From: Thalassotalea eurytherma
Lineage (GTDB): Bacteria > Pseudomonadota > Gammaproteobacteria > Enterobacterales > Alteromonadaceae
NCBI RefSeq assembly: GCF_030161415.1
Contig: NZ_BSSU01000010.1
Location: 141,782-205,781 of the forward strand
Length of the DNA stretch: 64,000 nt
Reading direction: 5' to 3'
Part shown: positions 1 through 10,020 of the stretch, piece by piece
How the letters are laid out: each line of letters begins with the position of its first letter
How positions within the stretch are numbered: the first letter of the stretch is position 1
The notes under the pieces: model-generated
What the model was told of the DNA's origin: nothing
What the model saw: the letters and a program-made list of their open reading frames with translations, nothing else
Database searches by the model: none
Program-made: the position numbers and the translations under genes

Positions 1-75
1 CCCTGTAGCTCAGCTGGATAGAGCATTCGCCTCCTAAGCGAAGGGTCGGACGTTCGAATCGTCTCAGGGACGCCA
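1..75 (+). tRNA. tRNA-Arg (anticodon CCU), first two bases outside the window
   Basis: The cloverleaf can be folded by eye. The D arm lies near the start, the anticodon stem is TTCGC/GCGAA around the loop CTCCTAA, the T arm is GGACG/CGTCT around TTCGAAT, and an encoded CCA ends at 75. The middle of the anticodon loop reads CCT, which decodes AGG (Arg). The 3' acceptor strand CAGGGAC needs GTCCCTG at the 5' end, but the window begins at CCCTG, so two bases are missing upstream. The gene is otherwise intact. Confidence 0.95.
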
Positions 76-208
76 CCTTTTTTACCTCCCCCAAATAAAC
101 ATTAGAAAAACTAATCCGACAATACTAATTTATTTCAATTGTATGCGCTTCAATTGCATTTATAATGCGCGCTCTTTTTTTAAACAATTTTAGGAGTAAT
201 ACCCACTA

Positions 209-481
209 ATGAACGAAATGTTCTTCGACATCATCAGCTGGCTTGGCTTGGCTTTATGTATCGGTGCTTTTTTTATTAAAGATATCATTAAACTGCGTCT
301 GGTAACGTTTATCGGTTGTATGTGTTTGGGTATCTATTACACGCATATTGATGTTGTTCAGGGTATGATTTCTAATGTAATTATTTTAGGCATCAACGGT
401 GCTTATCTATTTAAATTTAAATTTGCCAAGTTATTTAAACGAAACAAAACAAATTTTGAAGACGACCTAGAATATAGCTAA
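209..481 (+). CDS. small multi-span membrane protein, YgjV-like
   Basis: A 90-residue protein made almost entirely of hydrophobic segments (about residues 8-22, 29-45 and 50-68) with a basic then acidic cytoplasmic-looking tail. It resembles the small YgjV-type inner-membrane proteins of marine gammaproteobacteria, which are sometimes mislabelled uroporphyrinogen decarboxylase; no enzyme motif is visible. The ATG at 209 follows TAGGAG at 191-196, a usable if slightly distant ribosome site; an ATG at 218 is a less likely alternative. It sits just after tRNA-Arg and ends before a strong terminator, so it is probably monocistronic. The function is unknown and the family call is from overall resemblance only. 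Confidence 0.7.
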   Translation: MNEMFFDIISWLGLALCIGAFFIKDIIKLRLVTFIGCMCLGIYYTHIDVVQGMISNVIILGINGAYLFKFKFAKLFKRNKTNFEDDLEYS

Positions 482-495
482 TCGATCTTCAGGCA

Positions 496-524
496 TAAAA
501 AAACCCGCTAACTGCGGGTTTTTT
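496..524. terminator. bidirectional rho-independent terminator
   Basis: An 8-bp stem (AAACCCGC, 501-508, with GCGGGTTT, 514-521) is flanked by an A-run on the left and a T-run on the right. It can therefore stop transcription from the membrane-protein gene on the plus strand and from the small minus-strand ORF ending at 550. Confidence 0.85.
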
Positions 525-549
525 ACGTTTAAATCCTTTGCTAGGCAGA

Positions 550-684
550 TTAATTACTCTGCTCTACAACAATGTCCTTATCTCCATCTGTGGCGCTATT
601 ACTGAAAAAAGCTGATACGGCTAAAACAGCTACAGCTAGCATCACGGTGGTCAATTTCAATCCCCTAGGAGATGACCTATTCAT
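550..684 (-). CDS. putative 44-residue membrane-anchored or exported small protein
   Basis: This short ORF falls below usual length cut-offs. It starts at an ATG (684-682) preceded by GAAGG six bases upstream and ends at TAA (550-552). Translation gives a basic start (MNRSSPRGLKL), one hydrophobic stretch from about residue 11 to 27 rich in Val, Ala and Leu, then a polar acidic tail ending DIVVEQSN. That shape fits a single-span membrane protein or a short exported peptide. The downstream hairpin at 496-524 has a T-run in this direction, which supports a real transcript. No family is recognised. The alternative is a chance ORF in an intergenic gap. Confidence 0.5.
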   Translation of the reverse strand: MNRSSPRGLKLTTVMLAVAVLAVSAFFSNSATDGDKDIVVEQSN

Positions 685-816
685 ATTTTGCCTTCGGAGT
701 GTACTCGTTATTATTATTACCGACTCTCAATAATCGAGACTACGTGATTAACGAATTAATTTCAATAACTTAATACGTTTTAACAGTTATTTTAAGACGT
801 TTCACCGCATATACAG

Positions 817-1740
817 TTAATAACCTCGTACTTTATCGACAAGATTCGTAATTTCTTCACTTTTTGTCATCGCTAAATAGTTTAATACTACCTGTTCAAT
901 GATTTGTTTTTGATCAGTAATCGCTGCAATGTGAGGCGTAATATCAATATTCTCTATCTGCCAAAAGCGATGAGACTTAGGCAAAGGTTCTTGCTGAAAA
1001 ACATCTAAGGTTGCTCCGGCTATGTCATATTCTCGACAAGCTGTGGCTAGCGCATTCTCATCAACAGTATTTCCTCTGCCGACATTAATTAACCAACTCT
1101 CTTTTCTACATGCAGCTAAAAATGGCTGGTTAATTAAATGTCTTGTTTCAGGTGTATCGGGTAGCAAGTTAATGACATAGTCAGCATTGCCAAGTTGCTC
1201 AAATAGCGCTTCTTTGCCAAAGTAGCACGGATAAGCTTTATCGAGTTTTTCTGAACGACTCCAACCGGTGACAGCTAATCCATTTTCAATGAGTTTATTT
1301 GCGACAACGTCACCTATTTTGCCAACACCTAACACTAACACATGATTACCTTGCAGGCGTCGCTGAAATTTCCAATTTTCATCTAGCTGCTGACGAGCAA
1401 AAACACCCAGTCGACATTTCCTCATTAAAATCACAGCTAAAACATATTCTGCCATTTGGGCTGCAAGTGATTGATCAACAATCCGAGAAAGTAAGATGTG
1501 GCTAGGAATTTCATTATCATAAGTAAAATGGTCTACGCCAGCACCTAGAGATTGCGCCACTTTAAGATTCGGTAGCTGTTGCCATATATCTCGAGGGTGC
1601 TTCCACATAACGGCAAAAGTAACTTTTTCTGGACATTGAATATTAGGCCAGAGCTCAATTTCTTCATTTGGCAGTCGTTCTTGTAAGAGCTTTTGTAATT
1701 TTTCAGCATTACGATCAGTAATGACAAGTGCAATCGACAT
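817..1740 (-). CDS. D-isomer-specific 2-hydroxyacid dehydrogenase, GhrA-like glyoxylate/hydroxypyruvate reductase
   Basis: A 307-residue NAD(P)-dependent reductase expected to reduce glyoxylate, hydroxypyruvate or related 2-oxoacids in the cytoplasm. The Rossmann glycine motif GVGKIG lies near residue 138. The family catalytic triad is visible as Arg222 (NVGRGNTV), Glu251 (DVFQQEPL) and His270 (ITPHIAA). Length and sequence fit the GhrA branch rather than SerA or LdhA. The gene is divergent from tkt and stands alone. The exact substrate cannot be read from sequence, although a role in clearing glyoxylate would suit the aceA/glcB genes nearby. Confidence 0.85.
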   Translation of the reverse strand: MSIALVITDRNAEKLQKLLQERLPNEEIELWPNIQCPEKVTFAVMWKHPRDIWQQLPNLKVAQSLGAGVDHFTYDNEIPSHILLSRIVDQSLAAQMAEYVLAVILMRKCRLGVFARQQLDENWKFQRRLQGNHVLVLGVGKIGDVVANKLIENGLAVTGWSRSEKLDKAYPCYFGKEALFEQLGNADYVINLLPDTPETRHLINQPFLAACRKESWLINVGRGNTVDENALATACREYDIAGATLDVFQQEPLPKSHRFWQIENIDITPHIAAITDQKQIIEQVVLNYLAMTKSEEITNLVDKVRGY

Positions 1741-1966
1741 AGCGTTTAAAACCTAATACTTTTTCTTAAAATGTTAATAAAGTCAGTAGTATCACAAACT
1801 TTTATTTTTTATAAAATTTTTTATCAAACGAACCCATCTATCAAAAACTCGCTATACATCTAAAAACATACAAGAAATAAGATAATATTATTTGCAGTCA
1901 GTTCGCTGGTGAGCGAGAATACGCCAACTTTCCTTCACAACAAAATTACTGAGTTCAGGAGCAATT

Positions 1967-3949
1967 ATGCCTTCTCGTCAACAATTGGCCAATGCTATTC
2001 GTGCGTTAAGTATGGATGCCGTTCAAAAAGCAAAATCAGGACACCCTGGTGCACCTATGGGTATGGCAGATATTGCCGAAGTTTTATGGCGTGATCACCT
2101 AAAACACAACCCAACTGATCCTAACTGGGCTGACCGTGACCGATTTATTCTGTCTAACGGCCATGGCTCAATGTTGATTTATTCGCTTCTGCATTTGTCT
2201 GGTTATGATTTACCAATGTCAGAAATTGAAAACTTCCGTCAATTGCATTCAAAAACACCAGGTCACCCTGAGTACGGTTATACGCCAGGTGTTGAAACAA
2301 CTACTGGCCCGTTAGGCGCAGGTATCTCAAATGCCGTAGGTATGGCAATTGCGGAAAAAACATTAGCTGCTCAATTTAACCGTGACGGCCATAACATTGT
2401 TGACCATTTCACTTACTGTTTCTTAGGTGACGGTTGTTTAATGGAAGGTATCTCTCATGAAGCATGTTCATTAGCAGGTACATTAGGTTTAGGTAAATTA
2501 GTCGCTTTTTGGGATGACAACGGTATTTCTATCGATGGTCATGTTGAAGGTTGGTTTACCGATGACACACCAGCACGTTTTGAAGCCTATGGCTGGCATG
2601 TGATTAGTGGCGTAGACGGTCATAATCCTGAAGCGATTAATGCAGCGATTGAAGAAGCTAAATCAGTCACAGACAAGCCAACAATGATTTGTTGTAAAAC
2701 CATTATTGGTTTTGGTTCACCGAACAAATCAGGTACCCATGATTGTCATGGCGCACCATTAGGTGATGATGAGATTGCAGCAGCACGAGAATTCTTAAAC
2801 TGGCCACATGCACCATTTGTCATCCCTGAAGATATTGCAGCTGACTGGAGCCAACAAGATAAAGGTCAATCAAGCCAATCTGCTTGGAATGACAAATTTG
2901 CAGCCTATAAAGTAGCTCACCCTGAACTCGCTGGCGAATATGAACGCCGTGTCATTAATGGTGATTTACCAAGCGAATTTGAAGCAAAAGCTAACGCGTA
3001 CATTCAAGAAACACAAGCTAAAGCTGAAAACATTGCTTCGCGTAAGGCGTCACAAAATACAATTGAAGCTTTTGGTCAAATGTTACCTGAATTATTAGGT
3101 GGTAGCGCTGACTTAGCAGGCTCTAACTTAACCTTATGGTCCGGTTCAAAAGGTATTGAAACAGATCCTGCTGGTAACTACATCTTCTATGGTGTGCGTG
3201 AATTTGGTATGAGCGGTATCATGAATGGTATTTCTTTACATGGTGGTTTTATTAACTACGGTGCAACGTTCATGATGTTCATGGAATACGCGAGAAACGC
3301 GGTACGTATGTCGGCATTAATGGGTATTCAAAACATTTTCGTTTACACCCATGATTCAATTGGACAAGGTGAAGATGGCCCAACCCATCAACCTATTGAG
3401 CAATTAACCAACTTACGTACAACACCAAACATGGTGACATGGCGCCCTGCCGATGGTACTGAATCTGCTGTTGCATGGAAAAACGCTGTTGAGCGCCAAA
3501 ATGCGCCAACATCACTTATTTTCTCTCGCCAAGGCTTACCTGCGTTAGCGCGCACAGATGCTCAAGTAACTGACATTGCTAAAGGTGGCTATATCTTAAA
3601 AGATAGCGTAGGTGCACCTGAGGTTATTTTAATTGCGACAGGTTCTGAAGTGTCATTAGCATTAAAAGCGGCAGAGCAACTTGGTGATAAAGTACGTGTG
3701 GTTTCAATGCCATCAACAAATATCTTTGATGCTCAAGATGCTGATTATAAAGAGTCAGTATTGCCTTCAAGCGTGACAAAACGTGTTGCGATTGAAGCTG
3801 CTCACACAGATTTTTGGTACAAGTATGTCGGCTTTGCAGGCAAAGTAGTTGGCATGACGACCTTTGGTGAATCTGCACCAGGTGGCGCATTAATGGACCA
3901 CTTTGGCTTTACTGTAGAAAACGTTGTTAATACAGCAAATAGCTTATAA
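1967..3949 (+). CDS. tkt: transketolase
   Basis: A 660-residue thiamine-diphosphate enzyme that moves two-carbon units between ketose and aldose phosphates in the non-oxidative pentose phosphate pathway. The N-terminus [19 protein letters not shown] matches bacterial transketolases. The ThDP/metal motif GDGCLMEG followed by DDNGISIDG (about residues 155-190) and the later [15 protein letters not shown] and [16 protein letters not shown] segments are characteristic. The ATG at 1967 has CAGGAG nearby. It heads the tkt-epd-pgk cluster, but a hairpin after its stop suggests partial uncoupling from epd. Full length, nothing missing. Confidence 0.97.
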   Translation: MPSRQQLANAIRALSMDAVQKAKSGHPGAPMGMADIAEVLWRDHLKHNPTDPNWADRDRFILSNGHGSMLIYSLLHLSGYDLPMSEIENFRQLHSKTPGHPEYGYTPGVETTTGPLGAGISNAVGMAIAEKTLAAQFNRDGHNIVDHFTYCFLGDGCLMEGISHEACSLAGTLGLGKLVAFWDDNGISIDGHVEGWFTDDTPARFEAYGWHVISGVDGHNPEAINAAIEEAKSVTDKPTMICCKTIIGFGSPNKSGTHDCHGAPLGDDEIAAAREFLNWPHAPFVIPEDIAADWSQQDKGQSSQSAWNDKFAAYKVAHPELAGEYERRVINGDLPSEFEAKANAYIQETQAKAENIASRKASQNTIEAFGQMLPELLGGSADLAGSNLTLWSGSKGIETDPAGNYIFYGVREFGMSGIMNGISLHGGFINYGATFMMFMEYARNAVRMSALMGIQNIFVYTHDSIGQGEDGPTHQPIEQLTNLRTTPNMVTWRPADGTESAVAWKNAVERQNAPTSLIFSRQGLPALARTDAQVTDIAKGGYILKDSVGAPEVILIATGSEVSLALKAAEQLGDKVRVVSMPSTNIFDAQDADYKESVLPSSVTKRVAIEAAHTDFWYKYVGFAGKVVGMTTFGESAPGGALMDHFGFTVENVVNTANSL

Positions 3950-3971
3950 ATAACCGTTATTGTTACCCTAA

Positions 3972-4002
3972 AAGCGCCGAACAAATAGTTCGGCGTTTAT
4001 TT
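3972..4002 (+). terminator. terminator-like hairpin between tkt and epd
   Basis: An 8-bp perfect stem CGCCGAAC/GTTCGGCG (3975-3982 and 3988-3995) extends by a G-T and two A-T pairs and is followed by TTTATTT. It probably terminates or attenuates tkt transcription just before epd. Confidence 0.7.
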
Positions 4003-4016
4003 CATGTAAGAGAGTT

Positions 4017-5027
4017 ATGTCGGTAAATATAGCCATAAATGGGTTAGGTAGAATTGGGCGTAGCGTGCTACGAGCAATCTTTGAAACCAACCGCCAACAT
4101 CAAATCAATATCGTTGCCATCAATGAACTGGCTGACATAGAAGGTATTGCACATCTATTAAAGTACGACAGTACCCATGGCCGCTTCCCTTTTGAAGTGA
4201 GACACAATCAACGCCAGTTGTTTATCAATGATCATGAAATCAATATTAGTCACCACAAAAGCTTAAACGCGCTTGAATGGGCTGAGCACAATGTTGATAT
4301 CGTACTAGAATGTTCAGGCGTATATAACACCCGAGAAGATGGTGAAGGCCACCTAAAACAAGGTGCCAAAAAAGTACTGTTTTCACAACCTGTGGCTAAA
4401 GACATAGATAACACCGTCATTTATGGCATTAATCAAGATAGCTTATTGCCTGAACATACCCTTGTTTCAAATGGCTCCTGCACAACCAATTGTATTGTGC
4501 CGGTGATCAAAGCAATTGATGATGCTTTTGGTGTTGAAAGTGGCACGATTACAACGATTCATTCGTCAATGCATGATCAACAAGTCATTGACGCCTACCA
4601 TAGCGATTTACGCAGAACTCGAGCAGCGAGCCAATCCATTATTCCTGTTGATACCAAACTTGCATTAGGTATTGAGCGAATTTTACCTAAGTTTGCTGGC
4701 CGATTTGAAGCCATTGCTGTGCGTGTTCCTACCATTAATGTAACAGCGATGGATTTGAGCGTTACGGTAAATACCGATGTTGCTATAGAAGATATTAATC
4801 AAGCAATCGTTAAAGCAACAGGCAATGGTCTTTCAGGTATTTTGGGATACACAGAAGAGCCTTTAGTTTCTATCGACTTTAATCATGACCCTCATTCCTG
4901 TATTGTCGATGGCAATCAAACACGTGTTAGTCACAAGCGTTTAGTTAAAATGCTAGTGTGGTGTGACAACGAATGGGGCTTTGCCAATAGAATGTTAGAT
5001 ACAGCTTTAGCCATGGCTAAAGTATAA
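4017..5027 (+). CDS. epd: D-erythrose-4-phosphate dehydrogenase
   Basis: A 336-residue GAPDH-family enzyme that oxidises erythrose 4-phosphate to 4-phosphoerythronate, the first step of pyridoxal phosphate synthesis by the DXP-dependent route. The NAD-binding start is [11 protein letters not shown]. Cys155 in SNGSCTTNC is the catalytic thiol. [19 protein letters not shown] and the [12 protein letters not shown] / [12 protein letters not shown] stretches match E. coli Epd more closely than glycolytic GapA. The ATG at 4017 is preceded by AAGAGAG. It lies between tkt and pgk, the classical epd position, 38 bp upstream of pgk and probably co-transcribed with it. Confidence 0.93.
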   Translation: MSVNIAINGLGRIGRSVLRAIFETNRQHQINIVAINELADIEGIAHLLKYDSTHGRFPFEVRHNQRQLFINDHEINISHHKSLNALEWAEHNVDIVLECSGVYNTREDGEGHLKQGAKKVLFSQPVAKDIDNTVIYGINQDSLLPEHTLVSNGSCTTNCIVPVIKAIDDAFGVESGTITTIHSSMHDQQVIDAYHSDLRRTRAASQSIIPVDTKLALGIERILPKFAGRFEAIAVRVPTINVTAMDLSVTVNTDVAIEDINQAIVKATGNGLSGILGYTEEPLVSIDFNHDPHSCIVDGNQTRVSHKRLVKMLVWCDNEWGFANRMLDTALAMAKV

Positions 5028-5065
5028 ATTTTTATTATTACACTTTTGTTCAAACGGAGTTAATC

Positions 5066-6247
5066 ATGTCAGTAATCAAAATGAGTGATTTAGCACTTGC
5101 CAATCAACGCGTTTTAATCCGTGAAGATTTAAATGTGCCAGTAAAAGGCGGTAAAATCACTTCAGATGCTCGCTTAAAAGCAGCATTACCTACCCTTAAA
5201 TTAGCCTTAGAATCTGGTGCAAAAGTGATGGTAATGTCACATTTAGGTCGCCCTACTGAGGGTGAATTTAATGCTGAGTTTTCTTTACAACCAGTTGTTG
5301 ACTACCTTGCCGCAGCACTTAACTACCCTGTTCGTCTAGTCACTGAATACCTTGACGGTGTTGAGGTTGGCGCTGGTGAATTAGTTGTTTTTGAAAACAT
5401 TCGCTTTAACGTAGGTGAAAAGAAAAACGATGAAGGTTTAGCTAAGCAGTTAGCGAGCTTATGTGACGTATTTGTTATGGATGCCTTTGGCACCGCACAT
5501 AGAGCACAGGCAAGTACACACGGCGTTGCTAAATTTGCACCAACAGCTTGCGCAGGTCCATTACTTGCAGCTGAATTAGACGCTTTAGGTAAAGCATTAG
5601 ATAACCCTGCTCGCCCTCTCGTAGCGATTGTAGGTGGTTCAAAAGTATCAACAAAGCTTACCGTACTTGATTCTTTGGCTGGCATCGTAGATCAATTAGT
5701 TGTTGGTGGTGGTATTGCTAATACCTTTATTGCCGCTCAAGGCCATGGCGTAGGTAAATCGCTTTACGAACAAGATTTAGTTGCAGAAGCTCAACGCTTA
5801 ACGAAACAAGCACAAAACAACGGCGGTGATATCCCTGTTCCAACAGATGTTGTTGTTGGCACAGAGTTTTCAGAATCAGCGGTTGCAACATTAAAAAATG
5901 TTGCTGACGTAAGTGACGAAGACATGATTTTTGACATTGGTCCAGACTCTGCAAAAGCACTTGCTAGCATATTAGAAAATGCCGGCACTATTGTTTGGAA
6001 TGGCCCTGTTGGCGTATTCGAATTTGATCAGTTTGGTAAAGGTACAGAAGCGATTGCTCAAGCGATTGCGAATTCAAAAGCATTTTCTATCGCAGGTGGC
6101 GGTGATACATTAGCAGCTGTTGATAAATACAACATTGCAGATAAAGTATCTTATATCTCCACTGGCGGTGGTGCCTTCCTAGAGTTTTTAGAAGGTAAAA
6201 AGCTACCAGCTGTAGCTATACTTGAAGAAAGAGCCAAACAAGTATAA
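5066..6247 (+). CDS. pgk: phosphoglycerate kinase
   Basis: A 393-residue glycolytic/gluconeogenic kinase converting 1,3-bisphosphoglycerate and ADP to 3-phosphoglycerate and ATP. It has the N-terminal substrate motif [14 protein letters not shown], the SHLGRPTEG loop, the hinge region [12 protein letters not shown] (about residue 190) and the C-terminal nucleotide segment [11 protein letters not shown]...GGGDTLAA. Length is normal. The ATG at 5066 has CGGAGT just upstream. A terminator-like hairpin follows the stop, so the downstream aldolase is expected to have its own promoter. Confidence 0.97.
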   Translation: MSVIKMSDLALANQRVLIREDLNVPVKGGKITSDARLKAALPTLKLALESGAKVMVMSHLGRPTEGEFNAEFSLQPVVDYLAAALNYPVRLVTEYLDGVEVGAGELVVFENIRFNVGEKKNDEGLAKQLASLCDVFVMDAFGTAHRAQASTHGVAKFAPTACAGPLLAAELDALGKALDNPARPLVAIVGGSKVSTKLTVLDSLAGIVDQLVVGGGIANTFIAAQGHGVGKSLYEQDLVAEAQRLTKQAQNNGGDIPVPTDVVVGTEFSESAVATLKNVADVSDEDMIFDIGPDSAKALASILENAGTIVWNGPVGVFEFDQFGKGTEAIAQAIANSKAFSIAGGGDTLAAVDKYNIADKVSYISTGGGAFLEFLEGKKLPAVAILEERAKQV

Positions 6248-6288
6248 AAATAAAGTAAGCCGTTTTATACGGTGTAAACTTTTATCAT

Positions 6289-6334
6289 AAAAAGCGCTAA
6301 TTGAATGATTTCATCATTTTTATTAGCGTTTTTT
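6289..6334 (+). terminator. terminator after pgk
   Basis: CGCTAAT near 6295 pairs with ATTAGCG near 6322, extended by A-runs against a long T-run. An inner stem (AATGAT/ATCATT) fills the loop. It separates pgk from fba. Confidence 0.75.
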
Positions 6335-6527
6335 CGTTATATACCGAACAAGATTTTACATCTAATAAAACTTCCGTCTTTTATCCTAAATTACCTTTAT
6401 TTAGTTGGTCACTCTGTTACAATTCGCGCCGAAAAATGAAAACTTTCAAAGGCAATTACATTTAATTACACGTTGCTTAATTATCAACGCTAATTCACCA
6501 CTAAAAGTGTACGAGTAGGAGTTTAAA

Positions 6528-7592
6528 ATGGCTTTAGTTTCAATGCGTCAGATGCTAGATCACGCAGCTGAAAACGGATACGGCATTCCAGCATTTAACG
6601 TAAACAACTTAGAGCAAGTTCGTGCGATCATGATCGCCGCTGACAAAACCAACAGCCCAGTAATATTGCAAGGCTCGGCGGGTGCAAGAAAATACGCAGG
6701 CGCGCCTTTTCTGCGTCACCTTATTTTAGCAGCAATTGAAGAATTCCCCCACATTCCAGTTGTTATGCACCAAGATCACGGTACATCGCCAAGTGTGTGT
6801 CAACGCTCTATTCAATTAGGCTTTTCATCGGTGATGATGGACGGCTCTTTAATGGATGATGGCAAGACTCCATCAAGCTACGAGTACAATGTTGATGTAA
6901 CACGCAGAACAGTTGAAATGGCTCACGCTTGTGGTGTTTCAGTTGAAGGCGAATTAGGCTGTTTAGGCTCACTCGAAACAGGTGAAGCAGGAGAAGAAGA
7001 CGGCATTGGCGCTGCGGGTAAGTTAACCTTAGATCAAATGTTAACCGATCCAGAAGAAGCCGCTGACTTTGTTCAAAAAACTCAAGTTGACGCATTAGCT
7101 ATTGCTTGTGGTACTTCACATGGCGCATATAAGTTCACTCGTCCACCAACAGGTGACATTTTAGCAATTGACCGTATTAAAGCGATTCATGCACGTATTC
7201 CTAATACACACCTAGTGATGCACGGTTCTTCTTCGGTTCCGCAAGATTGGTTAGCTGTTATCAATGAATACGGTGGCAACATCCCTGAAACCTACGGTGT
7301 ACCAGTTGAGCAAATTCAAGAAGGTATTAAGAATGGTGTTCGTAAGGTAAATATTGATACAGACTTACGTTTAGCATCTACTGGTGCTACACGTCGATTC
7401 CTAGCGCATAACCCTAGCGAATTCGACCCGCGTAAATTTTTAGCAGAAACGACCAAAGCGATGACGGATATTTGTGTTGACCGTTATGAAGCGTTTGGCG
7501 CTGCTGGCAATGCGAGCAAAATCAAACCTATTTCTTTAGATAATATGTTTACCCGCTATGAAAGTGGTGAGCTAAACGCATTAATCAAATAA
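6528..7592 (+). CDS. fba: class II fructose-bisphosphate aldolase
   Basis: A 354-residue zinc-dependent aldolase that interconverts fructose 1,6-bisphosphate with dihydroxyacetone phosphate and glyceraldehyde 3-phosphate. The HQDHG motif (residues 81-85) supplies the catalytic Asp and a metal-ligand His; [14 protein letters not shown] and VMHGSSSVP carry further active-site residues. Length and sequence fit the class II subtype often called the Calvin-cycle or CbbA type rather than E. coli FbaA, but with no RuBisCO or PRK here it is read as the housekeeping enzyme. AGGAG precedes the ATG. The 280-bp leader after the pgk terminator should hold its own promoter. Confidence 0.95.
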   Translation: MALVSMRQMLDHAAENGYGIPAFNVNNLEQVRAIMIAADKTNSPVILQGSAGARKYAGAPFLRHLILAAIEEFPHIPVVMHQDHGTSPSVCQRSIQLGFSSVMMDGSLMDDGKTPSSYEYNVDVTRRTVEMAHACGVSVEGELGCLGSLETGEAGEEDGIGAAGKLTLDQMLTDPEEAADFVQKTQVDALAIACGTSHGAYKFTRPPTGDILAIDRIKAIHARIPNTHLVMHGSSSVPQDWLAVINEYGGNIPETYGVPVEQIQEGIKNGVRKVNIDTDLRLASTGATRRFLAHNPSEFDPRKFLAETTKAMTDICVDRYEAFGAAGNASKIKPISLDNMFTRYESGELNALIK

Positions 7593-7657
7593 CATTTTAT
7601 CAGCGGGCACCGCTCGATAGAAAACGGGTTAATTATTTGTTAACATGTGGCAAGATT

Positions 7658-7685
7658 AAAAAAAGAGGCTGAAGCCTCTTTTTTT
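7658..7685. terminator. terminator after fba
   Basis: A GAGGC/GCCTC stem with loop TGAA is flanked by seven A on the left and seven T on the right, 65 bp after the fba stop. Confidence 0.9.
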
Positions 7686-7835
7686 ATATATAAATTTTGT
7701 TAAAAATGTTAACAGCTTATAACCATTAGCAGTTAAAGGTATAGCCTTAATAATAAATATATATATAATAGCCCTAGCGCACGTTGTAAGCGCAATGGAA
7801 TTACAAAACTCTAAAATAAAAACCGGAGAGTGCAC

Positions 7836-8666
7836 ATGGATACAGTAGTAAATTGGTTATCTGAAAACCAAGACTTATTAATTAATTTTGGCATCAAACT
7901 AGCGGTTGCCATTATTATCGTTTTTGTTGGTAAACTTCTGTCTCGCTTAGTTAGTCGCGGTGTTGCAAAAGTATTAAGCCACAAACAAGTTGATAAAACG
8001 GTTATATCTTTTGTTGAAAGCTTAGTTTACGGCTTAGCCTTCACATTAACGCTGATCGTTGCCATTTCCCACTTAGGCTTCAACACCTCATCACTAGTCG
8101 CAATTGTAGGTGCTGCTGGTTTAGCGATTGGTTTAGCGCTACAAGGTTCACTTTCTAACTTTGCTTCAGGTGTACTACTTATTTCTTTCCGCCCATTTAA
8201 AGCTGGCGATTTCGTTGAAGTAAGTGGCGTTGCGGGTATCGTTGAAGAAGTATTAATCTTCTCAACTAAGCTACGCACAGGCGATAACAAGACAGTAATT
8301 ATTCCTAATGGTGCAATTACTGGCGGCACGATTACAAACTATTCAGCTAAGCCGACACGTCGTATAGACCTTGTTATCGGTGTAAGTTATGACGCTAACT
8401 TAGCACAAACTCGCCAAATTCTTGCTGACGTTGTAAGCAAAGACGAACGCGTGTTAAAAGATCAGGACGTAACAATAGGTGTCAGCGAACTAGCAGATAG
8501 TTCAGTTAATATCGTGGTTCGTCCTTGGGTTAAATCTGGCGATTACTGGCCAGTATATTTTGATTTACTAGAAAACATAAAAGTTGCACTTGATGAAGCT
8601 GGAATTGAAATTCCATACCCTCATCTATCTGTGCAGGTGAATAACGAGAGTAGCAATGAAAACTAA
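7836..8666 (+). CDS. mscS: small-conductance mechanosensitive channel
   Basis: A 276-residue inner-membrane channel that releases solutes on hypo-osmotic shock. Three N-terminal membrane helices lie at about residues 15-37, 58-78 and 85-110. The last is the Gly/Ala-rich pore helix (VGAAGLAIGLALQGS) followed by the FRPFKAGDFVEV beta domain that defines MscS. The ATG at 7836 is preferred over the in-frame GTG at 7830 because CGGAGAG at 7824-7830 spaces correctly to it and would overlap the GTG. Its last 11 bases overlap the next gene, so the two are translationally coupled. Confidence 0.93.
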   Translation: MDTVVNWLSENQDLLINFGIKLAVAIIIVFVGKLLSRLVSRGVAKVLSHKQVDKTVISFVESLVYGLAFTLTLIVAISHLGFNTSSLVAIVGAAGLAIGLALQGSLSNFASGVLLISFRPFKAGDFVEVSGVAGIVEEVLIFSTKLRTGDNKTVIIPNGAITGGTITNYSAKPTRRIDLVIGVSYDANLAQTRQILADVVSKDERVLKDQDVTIGVSELADSSVNIVVRPWVKSGDYWPVYFDLLENIKVALDEAGIEIPYPHLSVQVNNESSNEN

Positions 8667-9432
8667 GATAAATGCTTTGGCACTAGCACTAGTGCCATTT
8701 TTCGCACTAGCCCAGGATGGCCCTGAAAAGAAAGAACCTGAATTAACAACAGCTATGGAACTTGGCTTTCTGTTAAAAACAGGTAATACCAACAGCGCAG
8801 ATATCAAAGCAGGTGTTCAACTTCGCTATGATCAAGCCTTATGGCGTAACTCTTTGGCGATAAACCTGCTTGCTAAAAAAGCAGAAGTCGAAGATGAAAA
8901 TGGTGAAGATAGCTGGGTAACTTCAGACCAAACATGGGATGTTGCTGCAAAGACTAACTACACAATTAACGAAGCGCACTCTAACTATGTGTACGGTAGT
9001 GCAGACTACAAGCAAGATAGATTTAGTGGTTTTGAAAACCAATCTTCTGTCTCTGCTGGTTGGGGTCGTCGTTGGTATAGTGATGAAGTTTCAAGCTTTG
9101 ATGCCGATATCGGTCCGGGTTTCAAACGCGATGTTCTCATGGCAACGAGTACGATGCCAGAAGAAACTAAAGATGCATTCATTGTGCAGGCGTCAGGCTT
9201 GTACTTGCATAAAATCAACGAGCATGTTGAATTTAGACAATACTTAGCTGCCAAATATGCAACTAAGAGTGGTGAAAACAGTGTTTACCGTAGTGAAACA
9301 TCTGTAACAACGAAGCTTATAGAAACATTACAATTAAAGTTTTCTTTAAATATCGATCATAACTCTGTCGTTGAAACGGGTACGAAGAAAACAGACACTG
9401 AAACTGCTGTAACAATTGTTTATAGCTTTTAG
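8656..9432 (+). CDS. DUF481 (YdiY-like) outer-membrane protein
   Basis: A 258-residue protein with a short signal peptide (MKTKINALALALVPFFALA, cut probably before QDG). Beta-strand-like alternation follows, and the terminal residues VYSF end in Phe, as expected for a BAM-assembled barrel. The start of the mature part (AMELGFLLKTGNTNSADIKAG) is the signature of DUF481 proteins, whose role is not settled. It overlaps the end of mscS by 11 bp, suggesting a joint osmotic or envelope-stress context. This is a family-level call only. Confidence 0.85.
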   Translation: MKTKINALALALVPFFALAQDGPEKKEPELTTAMELGFLLKTGNTNSADIKAGVQLRYDQALWRNSLAINLLAKKAEVEDENGEDSWVTSDQTWDVAAKTNYTINEAHSNYVYGSADYKQDRFSGFENQSSVSAGWGRRWYSDEVSSFDADIGPGFKRDVLMATSTMPEETKDAFIVQASGLYLHKINEHVEFRQYLAAKYATKSGENSVYRSETSVTTKLIETLQLKFSLNIDHNSVVETGTKKTDTETAVTIVYSF

Positions 9433-9462
9433 CTAAACCTTTATCTAGCGCACTGTTTGATG

Positions 9463-9494
9463 AAAAAGCGATGGAGAAACTCATCGCTTTTTTT
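9463..9494. terminator. bidirectional terminator
   Basis: An 11-bp stem AAAAAGCGATG (9463-9473) pairs with CATCGCTTTTT (9482-9492). A-run and T-run flank it, so it serves both the DUF481 gene and the convergent gene that ends at 9493. Confidence 0.9.
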
Positions 9495-9912
9495 AATTAC
9501 CTGATGACTCAAAAAATGTCACTTTGTAGCCCTGCTCCGTTAACCAATTCGCAGCCTGTTCCTTATCGTCAAATACAGCACGTTTAAATTGCCCTAACTC
9601 TTCAACGACCATTTTACTAATGACCTGCTCTTTAATTGCTGAATGGCTATATACTTGCGCAGCTCTTCTTAAACCGTTATCAACACACCAATCTACCAGT
9701 GATTGAACAATATCGAAAACATCAGCGCTACACAGCTCCCAACGGTCAAAGCATACATAATGCCCCCAAGTATCAGTGTATTCACTAGCAAGCGCTTTAA
9801 GCTCCTTAGCGTAGTTTATTGCTGCTTCCTTATTCCATGTGCCTGAAAGTTCAGCATAAATCACCTTATTGTGGCGCCATATTTTATAGCCACCATGTTG
9901 ATCAAACTTCAT
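9493..9912 (-). CDS. conserved hypothetical protein, small alpha/beta fold
   Basis: About 139 residues starting MKFDQHGGYKIWRHNKVIYAE. The pattern of a short beta hairpin, a GTWN helix start, a central WGHYVCFDRWELCS strand and an amphipathic C-terminal half suggests a STAS or SpoIIAA-like alpha/beta fold, but no function is known. The ATG at 9912 is preferred to the ATG at 9990 because the extra 26 residues look unstructured and lack a ribosome site; the ribosome site at 9912 is also weak. Its C-terminal half (YSHSAIKEQV...FDDKEQAANWL) resembles that of the gene at 57667-58065, so the two look like distant paralogues. Confidence 0.7.
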   Translation of the reverse strand: MKFDQHGGYKIWRHNKVIYAELSGTWNKEAAINYAKELKALASEYTDTWGHYVCFDRWELCSADVFDIVQSLVDWCVDNGLRRAAQVYSHSAIKEQVISKMVVEELGQFKRAVFDDKEQAANWLTEQGYKVTFFESSGN

Positions 9913-10020
9913 ATCAACGCCATGTAAAACGTCTAAGCCATGATCAAAATCTAGCGTTGAATAGTCTAGAATGCAATGTAAACACAACACAATAGAATCG
10001 GCTTCAATGATATAAGTATA

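Noticed and set aside
1909..2094. 61-codon ORF overlapping the tkt start
   Set aside because: It runs in another frame through the transketolase N-terminus and has no supporting features.
6528..7592. Calvin-cycle role for the aldolase
   Set aside because: The subtype name comes from sequence class; no RuBisCO or phosphoribulokinase gene is in the window, and the context is glycolytic/gluconeogenic.
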